Positions 28,401-40,400 of a stretch of DNA of 64,000 bases are shown here, piece after piece. Origin of the DNA: Branchiostoma belcheri (lineage: Eukaryota > Chordata > Leptocardii > Amphioxiformes > Branchiostomatidae); assembly GCF_001625305.1 (NCBI RefSeq), contig NW_017802379.1, positions 4,831,139 through 4,895,138 on the forward strand. The letters run 5' to 3'. How positions within the stretch are numbered: position 1 is the first letter of the stretch; each line of letters begins with the position of its first letter. The notes beneath the pieces are model-generated. The model saw nothing but the letters and a program-made list of their open reading frames with translations, ran no database searches and was not told the DNA's origin. A program made the position numbers and the translations under genes.

Positions 28401-31400
28401 AAAGCCTTCCACTGCTGTAAAACACATCAAATGGTCTTAAGTAACAAAATGGTTTAAATGATGTTGGTTAAAATGTGATTAGAAGCTGCCGAACTTACTG
28501 TTACAAATGTGGAGATTTTGATGTATTGTTTATCATTTTGAGGTCACATCATGTTTACACGCAGAGACACACACACAACACGCTCCCCAAAACATAACCT
28601 TCTTTCCGGAGGTAATAACCAGAAGTGGGCATCGTAGCTGACTATTTTACGCAATACCGATGATAGTCCCTGTGCAACCCCGCAGCCAGCCAGTGGGAAG
28701 GAAAATCTGAGAATTAAAATGTTAGCATCATCTTGCCTAGGCAAATACTGAAGTATCAACTTTATACTAAGTTATAGCATTAACCCTTTGCGATTTCTTT
28801 ATACTTTTATCACTTTGCCGATAGGTTTTGTAGCGACTCACATCCTTGTGTTCTCGGAGAAGCTTCATTATTTCCTTTCTACCACGAGCGACTCGTTCTT
28901 TCTGATGTTTGTTATGTGCAAAGGAGCCCCAGGTGTTCTCATCTGCAGCAATCTCCTCCGCCGTTCGAAATTTCTGTAAATCATCATTAACTATATATCA
29001 GAGACAAACATGCCTAAATGTTAAGTTAATGTGTATGGAAAATCTAAAAAAATCCATTACGTACAGCAGCAAAGCAAAACTTTTTTATGTGTTAATGTAC
29101 TAGTATGGCTATCAGAACATGCGCCAAGTTGTCATGTTGCCGTTTATGTCTGTAAGAGTTTCCCTTGCCATGGACAGCCACTTCCCTATCCGCTCAAAGA
29201 TAGATCTAATAATGTAAGCATACAAAAGTATGTCATTATAAAAAAGTGGCATCCCTCCCCCCAAAAAAGTAAAATTACTATTATATTTCTTGATTGGTGA
29301 TTAGATCTTTCTCAGCTAGCGGAGATGACGAACCAGCTGAGTCCTGATGCTGGTATCAGCCCTGTGCTGCAGCAGTATTTCCGCACACTTTGGGTGGCCC
29401 TGCATAGCTGCGAGATGGAGTGCTGTGTAGTCCTGTTGCAGTTATGGAAAAGTGTAAGATATGGTCAGGAGCCTCTGTACAATGTATATTTTTACATGTC
29501 GTAACACAATACACATTTTTGTGTCATTCAATCTACCTACAATATGCTCCCATGGCCATGCCTTCACATCTGCACGAGCTGCATGTCTAACGGTAATCAG
29601 CAAATAAATCGCTATGTACAAGGTGAATGATGAACAAGATGCATTATACATACATTATATACATACATTATATATAGATATTGGTTCACAACAGTCAATC
29701 TACCTACCCACTCGTTCCGTGCGTCCACATCTGCACCAGCTGTCAGTAAAACTGACACAGTTTCATGGTGACCATTTTCGGCTGCCTTGTGCAGAGGGGT
29801 TCTTTTGGATTGCTGTAAAACACATCAGATGGTCTTCAGTATGACGAGAGAATAGACAAAAGTGCACTTATATGTTGGTAACAGTGTAAATGGTAGTCGG
29901 CAAAAAACAGCTACTAAGTAAAAGATGAAATGTCACATGTTATAATACCTACTTTGTTGTCCCATGCGTTCACATTTGCACCAGCTCTCAGTAAAGCTGA
30001 TGCAGTTCCATGGTGCCCATGATAGGCTGTCTTGTGCAGAGAACTTCCATGCTGTAAAACACATCAGATGGTTTTGAGTAACAGGGCGGGCTCAAGAAAA
30101 CCAGCAGAAGTAAAATAGGGGCTGGTTAAGCTTCTGGCACAGATGTCACAAATTAAGTTCTTCTTCTTCTTGTTCGTGTACTTCACAACACCCCTAGATT
30201 GGGGTAAAGCGTGCAGGGGAGCTGTGCAATGCGCTATTGCTGCGTCCTCAGGTGTTGTAGTACTGCAGCGTTGAACTTCGTAGGTTCCGCAGTATCAGTT
30301 ATCTCTTGGGGCAAAATGTTCCAGTCTCTGACAGTTTGTAGAAAGTATGAATATTTGTAACAGTCTTTGTGAAACGTTAGTGGTTTGTATGAGTTGGAGT
30401 TGAAGTGTCGCGATTGGCGCGGGATAGGCGTCAACAAGGTTTTGACCAGAAGGGCTGTTTTTGAGTGTCTTGCTTTCTGAAGTAATGTGAGTCTACTTGC
30501 TGTGCGTCCACCCTAAATCTGTGACCAATTTGGTAGTGCTGGCATATGTGTCGTGGGTATTTGAAACAAATCTGGCCGCTCTTCAACTTGAATCTTGAAG
30601 ATGGGTGGAGGAAAAATAGCCTGAACTGATGTTTAAATCACAAGATAAGATGCTACAGGGAATGGTGCATCATCGCCATGTGCAAATCGAAGATTGCAAC
30701 TATTCAAAAATAGTCAATTTCGCATTTTTCTCACAGCTGATAGAAAATGTTTGCCTCTACCACATCTTGATTCTTTGCACAGCCTTAAATATTACATCAC
30801 CATATATGGACAAAGTAACTAACCCTATAGCCACCACCAGCATCAGGGTTGACTCCCTCCGCTAACAGCTGCTGCACTCTGCCGGTGTCTCCTTTCTTTG
30901 CAGCCTTCTGCAGCTCCTATAGCGGTGGCAGACAGGAACGGGAGAAACAACTTTGTTTGGCATAACCGGTAAACTGTCATTAGGCGTAATACACCGGTTT
31001 TGTACATGTAAGTAAAGTGCGTAAGACCGGACTGTAAGTGCGTAACCACTCACACCATGAAGGTCCCCTACTCTTTTCGATAAGTGCAGTGGGTTCTTTA
31101 ACGTGCGTGGGGTATGGCTCTCCTCATGCACGGGACCTCTATTTAACGTCCTATTCGAGGGACATCCATAACTGAAGCTAGGTACTCATTTACATTAGCT
31201 GAGTGAAGTGAGGAAAGCCATGGCCACAAGATTAGTGACATGGTAAGATTCAAACCTTGGACCTCTTGGTTCTGAGCAGAACACATACACCCGTAAACGA
31301 CACTAAACACTGGGTATCATTAAAAACAAGTATTTGGTCATATGTCTTGATTTCGTCTGACAGGGAAATACATGTAGGATCATGGAAGTCAGTGTACTTA

Positions 31401-34400
31401 CCTGAAATGTAATATGATTTAGGGTTTATCAAAGGTTTAGCAACAGGCTAATATTGAACATTGCTTACGTACATTGAAGGAAGTCAAAATATTGACTGTG
31501 TTTGTAAAACACAGTCGTCTATGCAAAGTCTGTGCCTTTCTGTCATGTCCCTTAACAGAAGACCATAAGGAGGCGTTTAGCCTACCTTTTCTTTCTCCTC
31601 CCGTTCTCTTGCATCCATAGCTGACCGTGCTGCATACAGTACCTGACACCTGCTGCACTAAGGTCAACTTTCCTATATCACAGAAACACATACGGGCGTT
31701 AAGAACCTTCATGTTAAAAGCAACGTTGGGATGCTCACATTGCTCACGCTACTGGTAAGGCAAACAGGACCTTGGGAGTTATCCGGCGTAACTTAAGCCA
31801 TTGCACATCGCAAGTCAAAAACACTTGCTATAAAAGCCCTAGTGCGCCCTCAACTCGAGTACTGCGCCTCAGTGTGGGACCCCTACACAGCTGGTGGGGT
31901 GCAGGCAGTTGAGCGCGTACAACGCAGGGCAGCCTGGATGGTCATGAATGACTATGGCCGCACCAGTAGTATGACCGAAATGTTGCAAAAACTCCAATGG
32001 CCCACTCTCGCCAACAGAAGAAGAGAGGCACGTCTGACTACAATGTTTAAATGAAAGACCTTTATTGCACATTTATGCTCTTTCGAGCTAAGTACAGGTC
32101 ATGAAGACAAACTAAACAAGGAAAATCGTAGATTTTGTACCTCCGGGTATTATGTATGTTGCAGAATGTTGGGTGCATGTTGGGACTGTTCTTTAAATTA
32201 GTGAATGGTGTCTGGGTGTGTGTGTGTTCACGCGAATACCATTTTTTCCAAAAGTTTCGAAATGTTTGTAAATGGCTAAATGATCTGTGCCCCCAAAATA
32301 GAAAGGACAGGGGGCATCCCGTAGCCTCTACCAGGCTTGAGGGCGCGGCTGGAAATAGTAGAAATTGGCCAAATAGAGAGATAACACGCCGAGGGAGTTT
32401 AGCCATCCAGTTTACAGTTTGCCGGCCCCTCAAGCCTGTGGAATATCGCTATCTTCTTTGAAGTCCACTAATCGCTATCTAATAGGCGCCAAGTAGCTAA
32501 ATTACCCTTTTATTGCTCTGCGACCGGACCGTGACGGAACTGTCAGGAGCGACGGCGACAGTGTAACATGTGACAGGAAGTGTCAAAGGTCACCAGGAAA
32601 TTTCAAATAACGGTCAATTCTGGTCAGTGTTTATTTTGATGACAGTCTACGAGACAGTATATACTAGTGCCAGTGTACGATGGACCGCGTTTTACGTGTT
32701 GGAAGAGATGTTTTCGACTACGGCGCGCTGCAACAGGGGCATAGCCTCTACCAGGCTTGAGGAGGCAGCTGGAAAGAGTAGAAATCGGCCAAAATAGAGA
32801 GATAAGCATGCCAAGGGAGCACGCCTCCTCAAGCCTGGTAGAGGCTAACAGGGGCAGGCAGATGCTGTTTTGGGTATTTTAAATGACCGGGACGTGTTTG
32901 TCGGGCTCCCGACCGGAGCTGGCAAGACGTTTTGTTATCAGGCAGTTCCGTCGTGCCTGGACTCGGTGGAGCCGTTTGTCATATCGTTATAAGTCCCCTG
33001 ACTAGCTTTGCTAAATCATCTTGAAAATAAGGAACAGAAACTCTCGAATATGCGTTTTGATGCAAAGCGTAATTTGACCTTTGGCCTGAAGAAGCCGCCA
33101 GTCTGCCGGGCGCGCCCCATCGCGCGTAAATTAATTTACGGCTTAAATGATCTGAACTCCGAAGCTACTATCGATATCTTTGTGCAGAAAACGAGCGGAT
33201 TAGTTTTATTGCCTTTGAAGATAGCGATATTCCACAGGCTTGAGGGGCCGGCAAACTGTAAACTGGATGGCTAAACTCCCTCGGCGTGTTATCTCTCTAT
33301 TTGGCCAATTTCTACTATTTCCAGCCGCGCCCTCAAGCCTGGTAGAGGCTAGGCATCCCGTGGCTAATCTGGCTGCCCGACCCTCAGCGACCAGCGATAA
33401 TGTAAACAAACACCTACACAAACGGCCGTGTGAGAAATCAACTCCAGTGCGCGGAACTTGCTCTCGAAAATTTATCAAGCCGCTACGCTTCCCCCCGCAG
33501 CTGCCATCCCTCCCCACACTAGTTCAAATCACGTAAAAAAAAAACACATCAAAACATGCACAGAAGCGTGTTCATATCTTTCATGTTACGGTTAAAACTT
33601 AGAACCTCATTTTCAGCGTTGTGATTAGACTCTAAAAGAATTTTCGGGACAATTTCTATGCGCCCTTTTTGATGTTCGAGCCAGATAAAAATAACCCGCG
33701 GTACCCGGAAGTCAGCGTACCGAGCTGGATTTTCATGGGTCCCGTCTACCCCAGCGCGAGATACAACTGCGATAATATTTTTCCTCGATACCTGACACCC
33801 CCTCTCACCAGATGTGGACGACGCCTGCGGCACTTTATACACGCCGAAAATCAAAAGACAAAACCACTTTCACACACACCGAGCCGACTGTGCTGATCGG
33901 TAGGCGAAGATGTAACCACAAATGGTCAACCCGAGCGACCATTTTCACACCCTAAGAGGTGTCAGCATAATCACGGCGTGCCAAAAAAAACAGTCAAAAC
34001 TATGAAAATTCCGGGATAAAAAACGTGTTCTCCACGTCGCTGTTCAAAACCATGCGTGCGCCATTTTGATATGTAAATAGCAGCGTGATCTACACTCTCA
34101 TTGGTCCACCTCACATGACCTGCACGTCACCGCTGCCTTGGGTGGGACAGCCAAATCTTACACATGGCAAAGAAAGGCTCAACCCGTCTTCACTTTCTCC
34201 GCATGCCGTGCCGCCATGTCTTTGTTTAGATATCAGTGTGAATAGCAGCCCTGTTTCAGACACGGCCGGCCTGCCGGCCTTTCCGGGGCAGTGTTCATTG
34301 TTTCCAGATGTAGCAGCGAGACCGCCTCGCTCAGTGTCCAGCATAGTTGACCAGCGTATTGCAGAGACCTTGTGTGATGATTGTCATTTCTCGTTGTCAT

Positions 34401-37400
34401 GTTTTCACCCCGGTGCTGTCATGAGCGACGTTTCAGCGCCAGGTGATAGGGATTGTACATTACCTAACGTAGATTGTGTACACCGTTTCGGGACAATTTC
34501 TATGCGCCCTTTTTGATGTTCGAGCCAGATAAAAATAACCCGCGGTACCCGGAAGTGTGAACGCGTACTAAAGTACCCACCAGGCACGATAATGAGACGT
34601 TGATTGACGGCACATGTGGTTCACATCTGAACAGTTTCAAAGAAAGAATTTATCGAGAATGCTGACACCCCTCTGTGTGAAAGGTCAGATCAGTGGTCGA
34701 GACCTCAATGGTCCTTATACATGCAAAGGTCAAAAGTAGAGGTCCACTTTCACACTGAAAGGGGTGTCCATCGGCGGTCTAAACCCATCATTTTCACGCA
34801 CTAAAACACACATACTAAAAAACCAAAACAACGTGCACCATCTACAGCCCAATAGCAAAACGTATACCAAGTCCCAGACATATCCGTCCACCCAAACGCG
34901 AGAAATGGCTGCGAACGCAATTTTCGTCTTCCCCCACAAAACCTCCGCGCACGGGATACATCCCTACCCGGAGGTAATAATACTATTGTTTACAGGATCG
35001 ACTTCTTCTCGCTTCTTAAAACAATTGTAGATGAATGAACATATAGAACTTACAAAACACGGCTTGTCTAATTTCATAAGATATATAAATTTGTCTAAAC
35101 TATTCAAATATTTAAAACTAGGAAACTTATTTTAAATACAGTTAAAAAGGATATTTCGCTCGCTATTGTATAAAGAGCAATCTACAACAAAATGACACTC
35201 GTCTTCTATCTTATCTAAATCACAATATCGGCAAATTCTTTGCTGCAAGGGAATGTGGTTGTGTCTGCCTTTTTCTATGTGGAGTTTGTGAGAGCTAATC
35301 CGGAGATTCGTGATGGCTGTTCTGTGTTTGATGTTAGGAATCTTTAGATAATCCTCCTCGAGGTAAGCGTTTTTTAATAATTTATCTGTTCTTAGCTTGT
35401 TGTTGTTACGCATCTCCATTGTGGAAGATTGAAAATACATGTCTTTTAAACGTTGGTGGACGGATGGAATAATTTGAGAGGGATTCAAAACAGAGGACAT
35501 TGGCGAATTCCAGACAAAGGCAAAACCACATTCCTCTAGCGTCTTGCGAACTCCAGAAGCCCAGCATTTAGCACCTGATGTGTCCAGCTCAAGCTGACAC
35601 AGAAGGGCATCTGCTGAGAGACTATCAGCTGGCACGTTCTGGCGTATTCTAATGAAATGTTTGAAATAACTCACGGTCACATGCGCATACCTTCTGAACT
35701 AGGGGTGGGTACCTGTTCAGTCGGACCGGTTTGGACCGGAACAACATTCAAGAACCGAGTCCAAAAAACCGAAACGTGAAAACCGGATGACCGGACCTGA
35801 TGTACATTTCTGTAGATTGTACACACAACACACACATCTTTAGATAATCTGGCCATGGCAGGTAAAAAAAAATAACCCTGAATCATACTAGATCAGCCTA
35901 AATCCATGTTTATGCGTTCAAAAACAAGAAAAACTAGAATTCCGAGATCTCACCTCCATGAAATATGATCTTGATATGTAAATGTAAATTTCTTCTTTAA
36001 TTGTTCAAATGACCTCTGCATTAACATGATATATGCATCGTGATGTATGTTAACTTTTGATTAACTTACAGATGTCCCAAGTATGACATCATTCTCATCA
36101 TTCACCATTACGAAATCATAGAATTTTCACATTAATTATGCAAATTAGGTCATCATTTGCATAATTAGTATCTGTTGAAGTTCCTCCTGCCATAGGTTAC
36201 ATAGTATAATGTAAAACACTGTAATTATAGAATTTCCTCATTTATTATGCAAATAAAGTCCTCATTTGCATAATTTACATTTAATTATGTACATCTCTCT
36301 CTCAGCTACCTACACACCAAAAATAATGAAAATATGTTGTTCCTGTCTGGACTTATTGGCTTTTAAACATTTCGCCAGAAAGTGCCCTGCAGTTCCAGAA
36401 CAAGCCGCTAGGGGACCCAAACTCATACGACTTCTTTCCAAGCACGAGAGCTACCTTCCATCAAAATTTCATGACCCTAGCATGTCCAGATCGCGAGATA
36501 ATGTAAAACACTGTAATTATAGAATTTCCTCATTAATTATGCAAATAAAGTCCTCATTTGCATAATTTGCATTTAATTATGTACATCTCTCTCTCAGCTA
36601 CCTACACACCAAAAATAATGAAAATATGTTGTTCCTGTCTGGACTTATTGGCTTTTAAACATTTCGCCAGAAAGTGCCCTGCAGTTCCAGAACAAGCCGC
36701 TAGGGGGCCCAAACTCATATGACTTCTTCCCAAGCACGAGAGCTACCTTCCATCAAAATTTCATGACCCTAGCATGTCCAGATCGCGAGATATCAAAACC
36801 GGAAGTTGCGCTGCAGTACCAAGGGAAGCCACTAGGGGGACCAAAATCTCATCATTTCCAGTTTTTGTCACACCCTACCAACACACCAAGTATGAAACCA
36901 ATCCATCCAGGCGTTCTTGAGTTATCTTGTTGACCAACAGACAGACGGAAGGACGGACGGACGGACAGATAAACGCAACTGAAAATATAACCTCCATGAC
37001 ACATTTCATGGAGGTAATAACCTCCATGACACATTTCATGGAGGTAAAAATGTTTCCCGGTATTAATCTCTTGAAACACGGCGCTGAATATTGACGCAAA
37101 AACATTTCGTGCACGGCGAGCCCTCCCCCATTGTTCAGACTGTGACGCAATCCCGCGTCACGTGTTGGCATTTCGCATCTCTGATTGGTTGTTGCGCCCG
37201 CTGCTGGCAGCGTAGCGGCAGACTTGAGCGAGCCGACGCGCGTGTAAACAACTTTTCTTTGTTAGATATCGGCGCTAAAATTCTATTTTCCACAACCACA
37301 CATCGATATTCTAGTGAAGAAATGCATAGTTCAAGAATCTTTGGGGAAAATATATGCTTCAATGCGGATTTTTTTAGCGTTTTCGACGTGATTTTGTCGT

Positions 37401-40400
37401 CACTTAACCCGGAAGTGTGGACCGCGGCGTGGCTAAATTTTTAGCGTATTTTACCCTGCGTTTTACCAATCAAAACAATAAACAACCCCCGCTAAGAGAA
37501 CCCTGTAACATTTTAGATCGCAGCAATTAAGTATTTGATCAAATTATTTGTGGATGTGTTGGCATTTCAGCCGTATTATTCATTGGGAAAAGCGGCCTCA
37601 TGCACGGCCGTGTCGTGTACACCAAGAAATTGTGTCTCGCTTGCCAAAATATGATATACTATACTACTGTACAATAATCAGGTCCGGTTCAGGTCCGGAC
37701 CTGGACCTGATCCTCTGAACCTGATCCGGACCTGGACCTGAATTTTCTATACCGGTACCCACCCCTATTCTGAACAATATCTTATTCCTGCACAGCGGCG
37801 CACCAGAGGTAGCCACGCCTTTAAATACAATATTATTCCTGCAACGAAAGACTGTTTCAAATTCTCATTTTTCCCACGCTCGATACGAGAGTGGAACAGT
37901 TTACCTGCCCAGGCCATACAGGCACAATCTGTGGAGGCCTTTCAGGCCTCCCTACCGTAAGGTCCACGCACCCCCCCCCCTCAGCGATACCCCTTACGGG
38001 GTTGTTAGAGGAACAAAGAAGACGTTACTTACACACTAAATCCTGACGGCCATGTTTGTTTGTTGTTTACGAAACTGCATGTAACGCAATCCACTGGTGT
38101 TCTTTCCTGCTTTGGTAACTCTATTGGAGATTTGGGATGGCAAGTCCTCTTTTCAAATTTCTAAATAATTTTTTTTTTACAACTGTGAATCCTATTTAGG
38201 CCTATAAAGCGTTTTTGTCAATTCGAGTAAGTCGATGATACGTTACGATGCTTTCAAACGCGCGGGAAAGAAGTGACGTCAGCTCTTGACGGGACAAGGT
38301 GGAAGCGGCAGGGAATACCGCATTCAATTGCAAACCTATCCAAACCTCAAACCAACTTGACATTCATATCAGATATAAGCTGATAGTTCGACGCTCACAG
38401 TTCACACTTCGTTTTGTACAAATTCAATGACGCAATGCATTTGCCCCCAAATTGAAATCCGACTGAAAATTTGACGAATACAAGTGCCGCCATTTTGAAA
38501 AATATACACTCTACAAAGATTAGGCCAAAATATATAAAAGATCTCACTGAAATCCCTCAAAAACTATGAGTATCGGGAGCCTATGACATTGACGTGCTGT
38601 ACTTACCGCCATCTTGGTCCAAGAGGGGGTTTCCCGGGCAGCACAAGCGACTGAAACGCGGGGTGAAATTTCATCCGGGCGGCCCGAGAAAGCATCGTCC
38701 ATAGCAACGGCGTTGCTATGGACGGCGGAGTGATACGCACTGCAAAGAAAACTCGTTCGAAATGCGTTCGATCATAGTAGTGGCGTGCCGGCTGCACCGG
38801 ACGCGCGTTAACTCCGGGCAGTAAAAAGATTTACCAAACGATGTTTTAATGGTTACCAGGGAGGGGCAGCGACACCAATTTTGAAAGGGTAGCCCCGCCC
38901 CGGTGCGTTCTGTGGCAGATTCGTGGGGCGAACGTTGGATACAGGCGGCCAATGGATACAGGACTGGCCAATATAAAGTCCCCTTGCCCCACCGAATCTG
39001 CTTGGAGATTAAGTCTCGTCATGCTAGGCGCTATTTTTGGCTCAAGGAGTCAGCCCAGTTACTTAAAAAGACACATGGCCAGGTGGATACACGCCTAAGT
39101 AACAGTACCAACTTGACTGTCTTCCGTCTTGGCAGTTCTTGAGTTAAGCAGAAGAGTCTTTAAAGTCGCTGCTGTGTTCTAAGGAGTGGGAGAAGAAGTG
39201 CGAAAGACCGGGTCGGTTTAGAAGGGAAGTTTTCCCAGCCCTGTGCGATCGGAAAGCTGAGTTTGGAGCAGTATTTTGAACAGGACTCTCTGTTTCCAGA
39301 CCTTCAGCGGCTGTACGGAAGGACGGGATTCTTCTCAGGAAAGAGTTTTCTACTGCGGCGTGTTGGCAGCGTTCCCCGGTTTTTAGGAGGTGTCTTGAGC
39401 CTCGAGAAGACCTTCAATGGTAGAGCGGCAGGGTGAAGTCTCAGTTTGCAGACGACACTTTCTTAGCTTCTGAGGGAAATTCGCGCCTTATATTATAATC
39501 TTTACTGGAACTCTCCTCGATAGCTATTGTGGTGTGCCGGGGAACATTTTCTCATGGATCCAGTGATTTCCTGTTGAGCTGAACCCTCGAGCTCTCACCT
39601 GATTTTTCGTCTCCGTCTGGGCAGGGTGACGACACTTTCGTAGCATCTGAGGGAAACTCGCGCCTTTTTTTCCGGGAGCGAAGATTTGATTTGATCCGGC
39701 GGCCCCGCGCGGAATCTGCGGTTTGGAGTCGTGCCAGCCGGGTGGTTAGCGGGCGGTGTGTGTGTAGTTGGCGGGGCCGGGTGCGTTGGAAAGTCAGATA
39801 GAGTACAAGCGGGTCGCAGCTAATTTCTTATCGGCCCGCCAAGCACATATGCCCGCGAAACACGATCCAGCCGGCCAGGGTAGGTTAGCGCCCCCACAGA
39901 ACACAGTACAACATCCGTCCGTAACATCTGCTTGGAGACGAGCTGAGTTGTCACGACCACCCATGCGTGAGAAACAGGGCCGTATTGTCAGCACAAATCC
40001 ACCTTGAACCGCGGGCCGGCCACGGGTGTCAGCATCCCGCCACAGGACGTCTTAGTACCGGGGATCCTTCGGCCTTGGGACGGGACAAGTCTGGTCTCTG
40101 CTGGAAAAACCACTAGCCTGGATCTCAGGCTGTTTCCGGGGCTCTTTACTCGGGCCCAGGGCCTACATAGGCCAGCTCCTTAGCCTGGATGCCAGGCTGT
40201 TCCCATGGTCTACATAGGCCAGCTCCTCGGTCACACAGGCCAGCTCCCTGGCTCCAGGGCCGACATACTAGCCTGGCTGCTAGACTGTTACCTGGGGATA
40301 CTCAGGTCAGCTCTTTGGCTCCAGGACTCAGTGCCAGCTCCTCGAGTCAGGGAGTCAGGACCAATATACTAGCCTAGATGCCAAGTTGTTTCTAGGGCCT

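Noticed and set aside
31842-32054. 70-codon frame as a host gene
   Set aside because: LVRPxLEY and QRRAA motifs show it is the 3' part of a non-LTR reverse transcriptase.
33240-33536. 98-codon frame at 33240
   Set aside because: It is the inverted arm of the foldback element, and a matching frame appears in the other arm at 32062-32433. It is a repeat, not a gene.
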